This document shows, one piece after another, positions 1 to 5,715 of a stretch of DNA of 5,715 nt (positions are counted from its first letter, which is position 1; every line of letters begins with the position of its first letter). The stretch is from positions 1 through 5,715 of the forward strand of contig JAJZRT010000277.1 in NCBI GenBank assembly GCA_021802595.1. The letters run 5' to 3'. A program made the position numbers and the translations under genes. The DNA comes from Pseudomonadota bacterium. Lineage in GTDB: Bacteria > Pseudomonadota > Gammaproteobacteria > Burkholderiales > Thiobacillaceae. The notes under the pieces were generated by a model. That model worked only from the letters and a program-made list of their open reading frames with translations, did no database searches and was not told where the DNA came from.

Positions 1-2257
1 GATCGAGACTCATGCAGTAGGTCGTCACGCCGTTGCGGGCAACTTCCTCCACCGCCTTCTTGGTGTCGTAGCGCAGGTACTGCGGGTCGCGCACGTCGAT
101 GTCGGCCGGCTCGCCGTCGGTGATGACGATCAGCAGCTTCTTCGCCGAACGCTGGAGCTTCAGATGGTGCCCCGCGTGGCGGATCGCCGCGCCCATGCGG
201 GTCGATAGCTGGCCTGTCATGCCGGCGAGCTTCGCCTTCGGCACATCGTCCCAGTGCTGGTCGAAATCCTTGAAGCGGTAGTACTCGACATCGTGGCGGC
301 CGTCCGAGCAGAAACCGTGGATGGCGAAGGGATCGCCCACCTTGTTGATGGCGTCGGCCAGCAGCACGCAAGCCTGCTGGGTGAGTTCGCGTACCGAGTA
401 TTCCTGGCCCTGCACCTTCTCGTTGGTCGACTCGGACAGGTCGAGCAGAACCAGGATCGAGAAGTCGCGCGTCTTCCTCACCGAACGCATCATGATGCGC
501 GGGTCGGGCTGGTTGCCCAGCCGGATGTCGATGAAGCTGGCGATCGCCGCGTTGATGTCGATCTCGTCGCCGTCCTCCAGCTTGCGGATGCGCTGCACAC
601 CCTGCGGCTGCATCGCGTCGAGCAGGAATTTCATGCGGTGGATCTCGCGTTTGTACTTGGACGTGATCTCGTCGATCACTTCGAGGTCGCCGGCCTTGGC
701 GCGCTTTTCCAGCACCGTCGCCCAGGCTGGGCGCTCGAGCTGTATCTGGTAGTCCCATTCCGAATAGTGGAAGGGATCGGAGACCGGCTCCTTGCCCTCC
801 ATCTCGTTGAAGGATTTGCCGTGGCTCTCGTCGCCGATGTTCTCGTAGGGGAAGAGCTCGGTGCTCAGCACCCAGATTTCCTCAGCATCGTCGCCGGCAG
901 TCTCGACGTCGATCTCGTTGATCATCTCCATCACGCTGACGTTCTTGCGGACCTGCTTGACGGATTCGTAGCCGGCGCCGGCCGCCTTGTCGAAATCGAA
1001 TTCCTCGAATTCCCAGAAGTAGCGGTTGTCGTCGCGATAGGGCGCGCTGAGGATGTCGGTGCGCGGGTTGAAGGGGATTCTCTTCTCGCTCAGGCTGTGC
1101 GCCAGCTGCACGCCGATTTCCCACGACGTGTGGTTGGTGTCGAGCCTGTCCCCCTGATTTTCATGGGCAGCGGCGGCAAACAGCATGCGGCCCTCGTTGA
1201 TCCAGGCATCGTCATCCTGGTAGCTGTCGTCCAGCAGTGCGCGCGCCAGCCGGTTGAGATAGTCGCCCACGCTGTTTCCCATCGCGGGCGTGGCGCTATG
1301 CAGCTTGCTCCAGAGCTGCTTCAGACCCGGGAAGCGACGGATCGACAGGGCTTCGACGCGGGCATCCTCGATCACCGAAATCACCGCCATCTGCATCGGG
1401 TTGAGCGCTTCGGCGGAAATCGGCTGCTTCGTTTCCACCACATGCGCGGCGCAGTGCGCGGCGGCGGCGCGATAGAGCTCAAGGCCCGACACCGGCTCCT
1501 GCCCGTCGACGGTCCAGTCGTCATAGGCATCGGGCAGGTGCAGCAGGTAGTCCTCGATGTAGGGACGGTATCCTTCGCGGGCCTCGAAGTCGCCCGAGGT
1601 CGGCCGCATAAAGAAGTCGCGTGCCCACAGCGCGCGCAGGTACATGTTGATGCGGCGCTGCACGTCCACCAGCAGGGTGCCCTTGCGCTCCTTCTGCAGC
1701 ATCGCCAGCGACTCTTTCGACTCCAGGCCGAAGTAGCGGATCTGCTCCTCGTAGTTGGTGCGATGCGCGTGCGCGCCCCACAGCGCCCAGCGGCGCAGGC
1801 CGCCGAGCGTCAGATGCTGGAACAGCACTTCCAGCTTGTCGAGCATCGGCCGCACGCCGCGCGGCGCCTGCGCGATCAGGGTGTTGATGAACTGCAGGTA
1901 CTTGAGAAACAGCTCGGCGTCGCCCAGCCGGTTGGCCGCGGTCGGCGCGCTGGCGAGCAGCAGCTCGATCACCGCGCCCGAGGTCTTCGAGGCCAACGTC
2001 AGCGAGACGGTCGCCAGATCGGACACCACGTCCTCGCCCACTTCCTTGGCCACCTGCGGCGCACGCTCGATCCAGGTTTCCACCAGCGAATCGCCACGGC
2101 CCAGTCCGCGCAAGGCCGACACGCCCTTGAGGTAATTATCCAGGCCACGCGGACTGAACACCTTGGTTGCGTCGTGCCAGGTCGCGTTCAACGCGCTGCG
2201 GGTGTGCTCGGACAGGTCTTCCAGCAGTTCAGCGTAGTCTTCGAGTTTGATCGACAT
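1..2257 (-). CDS. cbbO: CbbO, VWA-domain adaptor of the CbbQO RuBisCO activase (C-terminus cut by window edge)
   Basis: The reading frame is open for 752 codons from the ATG at 2257-2255 to the left edge of the window, beginning MSIKLEDYAELLEDLSEHTR. No stop is reached; from the usual family size only a few tens of C-terminal residues should be missing. A long N-terminal helical region (about residues 1-560, with an acidic stretch near 445-465) precedes a von Willebrand factor A domain. The VWA metal site (MIDAS) looks intact: D606-L-S608-E-S610, then T681 and D714 in ITDGEP. In this family CbbO binds a CbbQ hexamer and uses the VWA domain to dock on RuBisCO, so ATP hydrolysis can expel inhibitory sugar phosphates. 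It lies 92 bp downstream of cbbQ. An in-frame stop at 2281-2279 rules out a longer N-terminus. No good Shine-Dalgarno sequence precedes the start; the leader is the heptad-repeat block. An 'NorD-like' label would be the older, looser name. Confidence 0.95.
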   Translation of the reverse strand, partial: MSIKLEDYAELLEDLSEHTRSALNATWHDATKVFSPRGLDNYLKGVSALRGLGRGDSLVETWIERAPQVAKEVGEDVVSDLATVSLTLASKTSGAVIELLLASAPTAANRLGDAELFLKYLQFINTLIAQAPRGVRPMLDKLEVLFQHLTLGGLRRWALWGAHAHRTNYEEQIRYFGLESKESLAMLQKERKGTLLVDVQRRINMYLRALWARDFFMRPTSGDFEAREGYRPYIEDYLLHLPDAYDDWTVDGQEPVSGLELYRAAAAHCAAHVVETKQPISAEALNPMQMAVISVIEDARVEALSIRRFPGLKQLWSKLHSATPAMGNSVGDYLNRLARALLDDSYQDDDAWINEGRMLFAAAAHENQGDRLDTNHTSWEIGVQLAHSLSEKRIPFNPRTDILSAPYRDDNRYFWEFEEFDFDKAAGAGYESVKQVRKNVSVMEMINEIDVETAGDDAEEIWVLSTELFPYENIGDESHGKSFNEMEGKEPVSDPFHYSEWDYQIQLERPAWATVLEKRAKAGDLEVIDEITSKYKREIHRMKFLLDAMQPQGVQRIRKLEDGDEIDINAAIASFIDIRLGNQPDPRIMMRSVRKTRDFSILVLLDLSESTNEKVQGQEYSVRELTQQACVLLADAINKVGDPFAIHGFCSDGRHDVEYYRFKDFDQHWDDVPKAKLAGMTGQLSTRMGAAIRHAGHHLKLQRSAKKLLIVITDGEPADIDVRDPQYLRYDTKKAVEEVARNGVTTYCMSLD

Positions 2258-2263
2258 GGTTTT

Positions 2264-2345
2264 GTGAGCAGTAAGCGGTTAGCAGTGAGCGGTGAAGGGC
2301 GGGTTCAGCGATTTTTTCCGCTTGCTGCTCACCGCTTACCGCTTC
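2264..2345. repeat. Degenerate 7-bp repeats in two opposed blocks (imperfect inverted repeat) between cbbQ and cbbO
   Basis: Reading the plus strand, five heptads follow each other from 2264: GTGAGCA, GTAAGCG, GTTAGCA, GTGAGCG, GTGAAGG. After a 19-bp spacer, four heptads of the opposite sense run from 2318: CCGCTTG, CTGCTCA, CCGCTTA, CCGCTTC. The blocks are near-complementary, with 18 of 21 positions matching between 2272-2292 and the complement of 2318-2338. They could therefore fold as a stem in the mRNA between cbbQ and cbbO. There is no uridine run after the stem on the minus strand, so it is not a classical terminator. The block fills nearly the whole 92-bp gap and ends only 7 bp before the cbbO start codon. 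It may be an intergenic interspersed repeat of this genome, or a local structure that tunes cbbO expression; the sequence alone does not decide. Confidence 0.8.
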
Positions 2346-2349
2346 CCCA

Positions 2350-3153
2350 TCAAAAAAACGTCGACACCGCCGCATCCAGCGCGTCGCGCATGTCCGGATC
2401 GTCGGTGATCGGGCGCACCAGGGCGACGCGGCAGGCGGCCAGCGGGTTGACGCCCTTGGCGATCAGCGACCCGGCGTAGATCAGCATGCGGGTCGACAGG
2501 CCTTCATCGAGGCCGTGGCCCTTGAGGTTGCGGCTGCGCTCGGCGATCGACACCAGCTTGCCGGCGATGTCGGCGTTGACACCGGACTCGTGCGCGACGA
2601 TCTCGGTCTCGATGGCGTGCTCGGGATAGGTGAAGTCGAGGCCGCCGAAACGCTGCTTGGTCGACTGCTTGAGGTCCTTCATCAGGCTCTGGTAGCCGGG
2701 GTTGTAGGAAATCACAATCTGGAAGTCGGGGTGGGCATGCACCAGCTCGCCCTTCTTTTCCAGCGGCAGCACGCGGCGGTTGTCGGTCAGCGGGTGGATC
2801 ACCACGGTGGTGTCCTGGCGCGCCTCCACCACTTCATCCAGATAGCAGATCGCGCCGTGGCGGGCAGCGATGGCCAGCGGACCATCCTGCCACTCGGTGC
2901 CGGAGGCCGACAGCAGGAAGCGGCCGACCAGGTCGGACGCCGTCATGTCCTCGTTGCACGCTACCGTGATGAGCGGCTTGCCAAGCTTGTAGGCCATGTA
3001 TTCGACGAAGCGCGTCTTGCCGCAACCGGTGGGACCCTTGAGCATCATCGGCATGCGCACCGAATAGGCGGCTTCGTACAGCTCGACCTCGTCGGCGACG
3101 GGACGGTAATAGGGTTCCTGGGTAATGCGGTACTGGTCGACGATATTGCTCAT
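2350..3153 (-). CDS. cbbQ: CbbQ, MoxR-type AAA+ ATPase of the RuBisCO activase
   Basis: This 267-residue protein matches the usual CbbQ size and begins [19 protein letters not shown], typical of the CbbQ/NirQ/NorQ group. The Walker A motif is GPTGCGKT at residues 40-47, Walker B is AICYLDEV at 101-108 (D106, E107), a sensor-1 asparagine sits in ISYN at 151, a candidate arginine finger is R168 in KQRFG, and a sensor-2-like STR is at 220-222. In the family it forms hexamers that hydrolyse ATP and, with CbbO, remodel inhibited RuBisCO in the cytoplasm. The start is supported by GGAG at 3162-3159, five bases before the ATG. It lies 153 bp after cbbS, behind two stem-loops, so its transcription probably depends on read-through. 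Its end is unusual: seven consecutive T residues run straight into the TGA stop. NorQ/NirQ proteins are close relatives, but the position next to cbbLS and cbbO favours CbbQ. Confidence 0.97.
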   Translation of the reverse strand: MSNIVDQYRITQEPYYRPVADEVELYEAAYSVRMPMMLKGPTGCGKTRFVEYMAYKLGKPLITVACNEDMTASDLVGRFLLSASGTEWQDGPLAIAARHGAICYLDEVVEARQDTTVVIHPLTDNRRVLPLEKKGELVHAHPDFQIVISYNPGYQSLMKDLKQSTKQRFGGLDFTYPEHAIETEIVAHESGVNADIAGKLVSIAERSRNLKGHGLDEGLSTRMLIYAGSLIAKGVNPLAACRVALVRPITDDPDMRDALDAAVSTFF

Positions 3154-3158
3154 GACGG

Positions 3159-3162
3159 CTCC
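3159..3162 (-). promoter_or_regulatory. Ribosome-binding site of cbbQ
   Basis: On the minus strand GGAG lies five bases upstream of the cbbQ ATG (3153-3151). It supports this start and shows that cbbQ has its own translation signal, unlike cbbO, which has none that I can see. Confidence 0.75.
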
Positions 3163-3173
3163 ATGTGGGGGGA

Positions 3174-3218
3174 TCGCAAATACGCAGGCTGCTCAGTGTG
3201 CAGCCTGGGGATTTGCGA
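3174..3218. other. Two-tier stem-loop just upstream of cbbQ
   Basis: TCGCAAAT at 3174-3181 pairs perfectly with ATTTGCGA at 3211-3218. Inside it CAGGCTGC at 3185-3192 pairs perfectly with GCAGCCTG at 3200-3207 around a 7-base loop. The tiers are separated by a symmetric 3x3 internal loop (ACG opposite GGG). Sixteen perfect pairs in 45 bases are unlikely by chance. On the minus (transcribed) strand it falls between the terminator-like hairpin and the cbbQ ribosome-binding site and has no T run after it. It is therefore better read as an mRNA-stabilising or processing structure at the 5' end of the cbbQ message, or a protein-binding site, than as a terminator. Confidence 0.7.
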
Positions 3219-3223
3219 CAGAT

Positions 3224-3282
3224 AAAAGCCCCCGGGCACCGACCCTGCGCCCAGTTAGGGCTTCGGGTCGGGCAGCGGGGGC
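3224..3282 (-). terminator. Terminator-like GC-rich hairpin after cbbS (partial terminator or attenuator)
   Basis: CGGGGGC at 3276-3282 pairs with GCCCCCG at 3228-3234, GGGTCG at 3265-3270 with CGACCC at 3240-3245, and GGGC at 3258-3261 with GCCC at 3249-3252 around a 5-base loop. The tiers are separated by symmetric 5x5 and 3x3 internal loops. On the minus strand the stem is followed at once by TTTTAT (3227-3222). This is a strong GC hairpin with a short U tract, placed 24 bp after the cbbS stop. With only four consecutive U residues and cbbQO continuing in the same direction, it most likely terminates part of the transcripts, giving abundant cbbLS and scarcer cbbQO mRNA. That ratio is an inference. 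Confidence 0.7.
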
Positions 3283-3306
3283 CGGGTGTGACAGCCTTGC
3301 CGCCGC

Positions 3307-3663
3307 TTAAACGGTCTTGCCGCGGAAGATCACCATCGACGCGCCCTGGCTTTGCGAGAAGTTGTCGTAGCCAATCAGACGGACGTGGTTGTTGGGGTTG
3401 GCCTTGTGGCAGGCTTCAGCTTCAGCCAGCACGCGAGAGACGTCGGTTTCACCGAACATCGGCAGCTTCCACATGTACCAGTAGGAGTCCATCATGTGCT
3501 CAGGCTCGGTGTGCTCGATGGCCGGGTTCCAGCCTTTTTTCACCAGGTACTCGACCTGCTTCTTGATGCCGTCCGCGGTCATGGCGGGCAGGTAGGAGAA
3601 GGTCTCGAATTTGCGGCTGGCGGGATCGCTCAGGCGGCTTTTGTAATCCATCACTTCAGACAT
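3307..3663 (-). CDS. cbbS: RuBisCO small subunit, form IA
   Basis: This 118-residue protein begins [26 protein letters not shown] and has the normal bacterial small-subunit length. Recognisable small-subunit stretches are [15 protein letters not shown] (19-33), the conserved [14 protein letters not shown] (61-74) and HVRLIGYDN (93-101). Four small subunits cap each end of the octameric CbbL core, stabilising the L8S8 holoenzyme of the Calvin-Benson-Bassham cycle. The start is supported by AAGGA at 3674-3670, six bases before the ATG. It lies 64 bp downstream of cbbL, separated by a perfect stem-loop, and is followed by the terminator-like hairpin. Its pairing with a form IA large subunit and with cbbQO, and the absence of carboxysome genes in the window, point to the free cytoplasmic (IAq) form. 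No signal peptide is present and all landmarks are intact. Confidence 0.98.
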   Translation of the reverse strand: MSEVMDYKSRLSDPASRKFETFSYLPAMTADGIKKQVEYLVKKGWNPAIEHTEPEHMMDSYWYMWKLPMFGETDVSRVLAEAEACHKANPNNHVRLIGYDNFSQSQGASMVIFRGKTV

Positions 3664-3687
3664 GTCATTTCCTTTCGGTTTTGGCTT

Positions 3688-3718
3688 CCACGAAGTTCAT
3701 GCGGCATGAACTTCGTGG
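3688..3718. other. Perfect 14-bp stem-loop between cbbL and cbbS
   Basis: CCACGAAGTTCATG at 3688-3701 is an exact inverted copy of 3705-3718, with only CGG between the arms. In the transcript it follows the cbbL stop by 9 bases and precedes the cbbS ribosome-binding site by 13. On the minus strand the bases after it are AAGCCAAAACC, with no U tract, so it is not an intrinsic terminator. Hairpins in such a place often protect the upstream cistron from 3' exonucleases or mark a processing site, which would allow cbbL and cbbS levels to be set separately. A symmetric protein-binding site is possible but less likely between two co-transcribed genes. Confidence 0.85.
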
Positions 3719-3727
3719 ATAAACGTT

Positions 3728-5149
3728 TTACTTGTGGGCGACGTCCAGCTTGTCGACGGTGTCGAACTCGAACTTGATCTCTTTCCACGTTTCCATGGCG
3801 ATCTTCAGTTCGGGGCTGTGCGCTGCGGCAGCGGTCAGGATGTCCTTGCCTTCCTTTTCGATGGCACGGCCCTGGTTGCGGGCTTCCACACAGGCTTCCA
3901 GCGCGACGCGGTTGGCGGCGGCGCCGGCGGCGTTGCCCCAGGGGTGGCCGAGCGTACCGCCACCGAACTGCAGCACGGAGTCGTCACCGAAGATGGAGAC
4001 CAGTGCGGGCATGTGCCACACATGGATGCCGCCGGACGCAACCGGGATCACGCCGGGCATCGAACCCCAGTCCTGGTCGAAGAACAGGCCGCGTGAACGG
4101 TCTTCGGCAATGAAACCGTCACGCATGGTGTCGATCCAGCCCAGCGTCGCTTCGCGATCGCCTTCCAGCTTGCCCACGACGGTGCCGGAGTGCAGGTGGT
4201 CGCCACCCGACAGACGCAGCACCTTGGTCAGCACGCGGAAATGGATACCGTGGTGCGGGTTGCGGTCGAGCACGGCGTGCATGGCGCGGTGGATGTGCAG
4301 CAGCATGCCGTTGTTGCGGCACCAGTTGGCCAGACCCGTGTTGGCAGTCAGACCGCCGGTCAGGTAGTCGTGCATGATGATCGGTGCGCCGATTTCCTTG
4401 GCGAATTCGGCACGCTTGTACATCTCTTCCGGAGTCGGAGCGGTCACGTTCAGGTAGTGGCCCTTGCGCTCGCCGGTCTCGCGTTCTGCTTTCAGGGTGG
4501 CTTCGTGCACGAAGGCGAAACGGTCGCGCCAACGCATGAAGGGCTGGCTGTTGACGTTCTCGTCGTCCTTGGTGAAGTCCAGGCCGCCGCGCAGACACTC
4601 GTACACAGCGCGGCCGTAGTTCTTGGCGGACAGACCCAGTTTCGGCTTGATGGTGCAGCCCAGCAGCGGACGACCGTACTTGTTCATGCGGTCACGTTCG
4701 ACCTGGATGCCGGCGGGCGGGCCGCCACAGGTCTTGACGTAGGCGATCGGGAAGCGGACGTCTTCCAGACGCAGGGCACGCAGGGCCTTGAAGCCGAACA
4801 CGTTGCCGACCAGCGAGGTCAGCACGTTGACAACCGAGCCCTCTTCGAACAGGTCGATCGGATAAGCCACAAAGGCGTAAAAGCAGGTGTCGTCGCCGGG
4901 CACGTCTTCGATGCGGTAGGCGCGGCCCTTGTAGTAGTCCAGGTCGGTCAGCAGGTCGGTCCACACGGTGGTCCATGTACCGGTCGACGATTCGGCGGCC
5001 ACGGCAGCGGCGACTTCTTCACGATCAATACCCGGCTGGGGCGTGATCTTGAAGCAGGCCAGAATATCGGTGTCCAGCGGAGTGTAATCCGGGGTCCAGT
5101 AAGTCTGCCGGTATTCTTTAACACCGGCGTTGTAGGTTTTAACAGCCAT
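3728..5149 (-). CDS. cbbL: RuBisCO large subunit, form IA
   Basis: This 473-residue protein catalyses carboxylation (and oxygenation) of ribulose 1,5-bisphosphate. The active site is complete, at a constant offset of seven from spinach numbering: E53 and the TGTWT stretch (56-60), N116 in GNVFGF, K168 and K170 in [10 protein letters not shown], the carbamylated lysine K194 with metal ligands D196 and E197 in DFTKDDE, H287 in HIHRAMHA, H320, loop-6 K327 in [10 protein letters not shown], and S372-G-G. The N-terminus [18 protein letters not shown] is typical of form IA enzymes. I chose the ATG at 5149-5147 because the family begins there and AGGAGG precedes it by four bases. The frame stays open upstream to an ATG at 5230, but those 27 residues resemble no RuBisCO N-terminus. 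It is the first gene of the operon, divergent from cbbR. The neighbouring cbbQO and the lack of carboxysome genes suggest the soluble IAq type rather than the carboxysomal one. Confidence 0.99.
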   Translation of the reverse strand: MAVKTYNAGVKEYRQTYWTPDYTPLDTDILACFKITPQPGIDREEVAAAVAAESSTGTWTTVWTDLLTDLDYYKGRAYRIEDVPGDDTCFYAFVAYPIDLFEEGSVVNVLTSLVGNVFGFKALRALRLEDVRFPIAYVKTCGGPPAGIQVERDRMNKYGRPLLGCTIKPKLGLSAKNYGRAVYECLRGGLDFTKDDENVNSQPFMRWRDRFAFVHEATLKAERETGERKGHYLNVTAPTPEEMYKRAEFAKEIGAPIIMHDYLTGGLTANTGLANWCRNNGMLLHIHRAMHAVLDRNPHHGIHFRVLTKVLRLSGGDHLHSGTVVGKLEGDREATLGWIDTMRDGFIAEDRSRGLFFDQDWGSMPGVIPVASGGIHVWHMPALVSIFGDDSVLQFGGGTLGHPWGNAAGAAANRVALEACVEARNQGRAIEKEGKDILTAAAAHSPELKIAMETWKEIKFEFDTVDKLDVAHK

Positions 5150-5153
5150 GATT

Positions 5154-5227
5154 CCTCCTAGCAAAAGGTTCGGGTTACGCGACATGCCAGAAGCGGTCAT
5201 GCACGATGGGTCGCATCTTGCAGGAGG
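5154..5227 (-). promoter_or_regulatory. cbbL ribosome-binding site with a complementary anti-Shine-Dalgarno element in the leader
   Basis: The Shine-Dalgarno sequence AGGAGG (5159-5154 on the minus strand) lies four bases before the cbbL ATG. About 60 bases further upstream, the minus strand reads CCTCCTGCAA (5227-5218). This can pair with TTGCTAGGAGG (5164-5154): ten base pairs with one bulged base. The region between contains a weaker fold, with GCGAC and GTCGC arms (5179-5183 and 5210-5214) enclosing CATG-CC/GG-CATG pairing. If transcription begins upstream of 5227, the leader could hide the cbbL ribosome-binding site. The complementarity is plain in the sequence; a regulatory role is inference. 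Confidence 0.5.
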
Positions 5228-5254
5228 CAAACCATAAATAACAGTCGATTTTTT

Positions 5255-5289
5255 CTATCAGATGTATAGACTATTATCTATGTATAGTC
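5255..5289. promoter_or_regulatory. Probable CbbR operator in the cbbL-cbbR divergent region
   Basis: This AT-rich island in GC-rich surroundings contains CTAT-N7-ATAG at 5255-5269, which fits the T-N11-A dyad of LysR-type operators. Immediately next to it is a second dyad, GACTAT-N9-ATAGTC, at 5269-5289. ATGTATAG occurs twice in the same direction (5262-5269 and 5280-5287), 18 bp apart, placing the copies on nearly the same face of the helix. Two adjacent dyads of this kind match the recognition and activation sites usual for CbbR upstream of cbb operons. The island is 106-140 bp upstream of the cbbL start codon and 22-56 bp upstream of cbbR, which fits activation of cbbL and autorepression of cbbR. 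I could not identify convincing -35/-10 elements for cbbL. Confidence 0.65.
5272..5277 (+). promoter_or_regulatory. Possible -10 element of the cbbR promoter
   Basis: TATTAT matches TATAAT at five of six positions and lies 33 bp before the cbbR start codon. The -35 position 17 bp upstream holds only a T run (5249-5254), so the promoter would be weak. It sits inside the second operator dyad, where bound CbbR would block it. In such an AT-rich island chance matches are common. Confidence 0.35.
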
Positions 5290-5310
5290 AGGAAAAGCCA
5301 GTTTAACCCC

Positions 5311-5715
5311 ATGCGCAGCCATACCACATTTCGCCAGCTGGAAATTTTCGAGGCCATCGCCCGGCTCGGCAGCTTCACCCGCGCCTCCGAGGAGCTCTAC
5401 CTCACGCAGCCGACCGTGTCGATGCAGATGAAAAAGCTCACCGAAGCGATCGGCGTGCCGCTGATCGAGCAGGTCGGCAAAAAGATCCGCCTGAGCCCCG
5501 ACGGCCAGCACCTCGCCCAGGCCACGCGCGAGATCTTCAGCATCCTCGACCGCTTCACCATGTCGGTCGCCGAACGGCAGGGCCTCAAGCAGGGGCAGCT
5601 GAGCCTGATGGCGATCACCACTGCGTCGTACTTCGCGCCGCGCCTGCTGGGCGAATTTTCCAAGCTCTACCCCGGCATCGACGTGTCGCTGCGCGTCACC
5701 AACAAGGAACAGGTG
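5311..5715 (+). CDS. cbbR: CbbR, LysR-type regulator of the cbb operon (C-terminus cut by window edge)
   Basis: An open frame of 135 codons starts at ATG 5311 and runs off the right edge; LysR-type proteins are usually about 300 residues, so somewhat under half is visible. The N-terminus MRSHTTFRQLEIFEAIARLG leads into a winged helix-turn-helix (about residues 21-45: SFTRASEELYLTQPTVS, then QMKKL) and the linker helix (about 65-90). The effector domain begins near 95, and TTASYFAPRLLGEF (103-116) is characteristic of CbbR. In the family CbbR binds the cbb promoter and responds to metabolites such as RuBP, NADPH or phosphoenolpyruvate. The divergent position next to cbbL supports the assignment. 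No other plausible start lies upstream in frame; the best Shine-Dalgarno match, AGGA at 5290-5293, is 17 bases from the ATG, so translation initiation may be weak. The minus-strand frames under it are shadows. Confidence 0.93.
   Translation, partial: MRSHTTFRQLEIFEAIARLGSFTRASEELYLTQPTVSMQMKKLTEAIGVPLIEQVGKKIRLSPDGQHLAQATREIFSILDRFTMSVAERQGLKQGQLSLMAITTASYFAPRLLGEFSKLYPGIDVSLRVTNKEQV

Noticed and set aside
2264..2345. Heptad repeats considered as a CRISPR array
   Set aside because: The 7-bp units are contiguous without unique spacers and occur in opposed orientations, unlike CRISPR repeats.
2341..2358. Run of seven T residues into the cbbQ stop, considered as a programmed slippage site
   Set aside because: A -1 shift would add only a few residues before a stop in the heptad region and would not fuse cbbQ to cbbO, so there is no evident product; it is more likely incidental.
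254..2479. 741-codon open frame on the plus strand
   Set aside because: It lies antisense to cbbO and the end of cbbQ. Its translation is low-complexity, rich in H, V, L, A, R and D, as expected from the complement of a GC-rich gene, and it crosses the cbbQ-cbbO intergenic gap. The minus strand encodes proteins with intact catalytic motifs.
2515..3225. 236-codon open frame on the plus strand
   Set aside because: It is a shadow of cbbQ, whose Walker A, Walker B and sensor motifs read cleanly on the minus strand.
3688..3718. Perfect inverted repeat considered as an intrinsic terminator after cbbL
   Set aside because: No U tract follows on the transcribed strand, and a terminator between the two obligate RuBisCO subunit genes would make little sense.
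4190..5161. 323-codon open frame on the plus strand
   Set aside because: It is antisense to cbbL with no recognisable domain. The minus strand carries a complete RuBisCO active site.
5150..5230. 27-residue N-terminal extension of CbbL from an ATG at 5230
   Set aside because: The extension resembles no RuBisCO N-terminus, and the ATG at 5149 has an AGGAGG ribosome-binding site and the family-typical MAVKTYN start.
5278..5663. Two overlapping minus-strand open frames (77 and 88 codons) at the right end
   Set aside because: They are antisense to the plus-strand frame starting at 5311, which encodes a clear LysR helix-turn-helix and a CbbR-like effector domain.

Overview
The window carries a chemoautotrophic CO2-fixation locus from a GC-rich proteobacterium. 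By the look of the proteins it is probably a betaproteobacterial sulfur or iron oxidiser of the Thiobacillus type; this is inferred from family resemblance and gene order, and no taxonomic search was run. Four genes lie on the minus strand in the order cbbL, cbbS, cbbQ, cbbO (right to left). A LysR-type regulator, cbbR, diverges on the plus strand at the right edge. This is the layout of a non-carboxysomal form IA ('IAq') RuBisCO locus.

Region by region: 1-2257 is cbbO, with its C-terminus cut off by the window edge. 2258-2349 is a 92-bp gap filled with degenerate 7-bp repeats in two opposed blocks. 2350-3153 is cbbQ. 3154-3306 is a 153-bp gap with two consecutive stem-loops, one of them resembling an intrinsic terminator. 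3307-3663 is cbbS. 3664-3727 is a short gap holding a perfect 14-bp stem-loop. 3728-5149 is cbbL. 5150-5310 is the divergent regulatory region, with LysR-type operator half-sites and a possible sequestered ribosome-binding site. 5311-5715 is the first 135 codons of cbbR, running off the right edge.

How they work together: CbbL and CbbS form the L8S8 RuBisCO. CbbQ (MoxR-type AAA+ ATPase) and CbbO (adaptor with a C-terminal VWA domain) form the CbbQO-type RuBisCO activase, which removes inhibitory sugar phosphates from the active site. CbbR is expected to switch the operon on in response to Calvin-cycle metabolites and to repress itself. The hairpins between the cistrons suggest the enzyme subunits are made in large excess over the activase.

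The coding content is a known system; I found no undescribed gene system. The points worth a second look are all non-coding: the heptad repeats before cbbO, the paired hairpins before cbbQ, the cbbL-cbbS hairpin, and the anti-Shine-Dalgarno pairing in the cbbL leader. No tRNA, rRNA, CRISPR array, insertion sequence or attachment site was seen.
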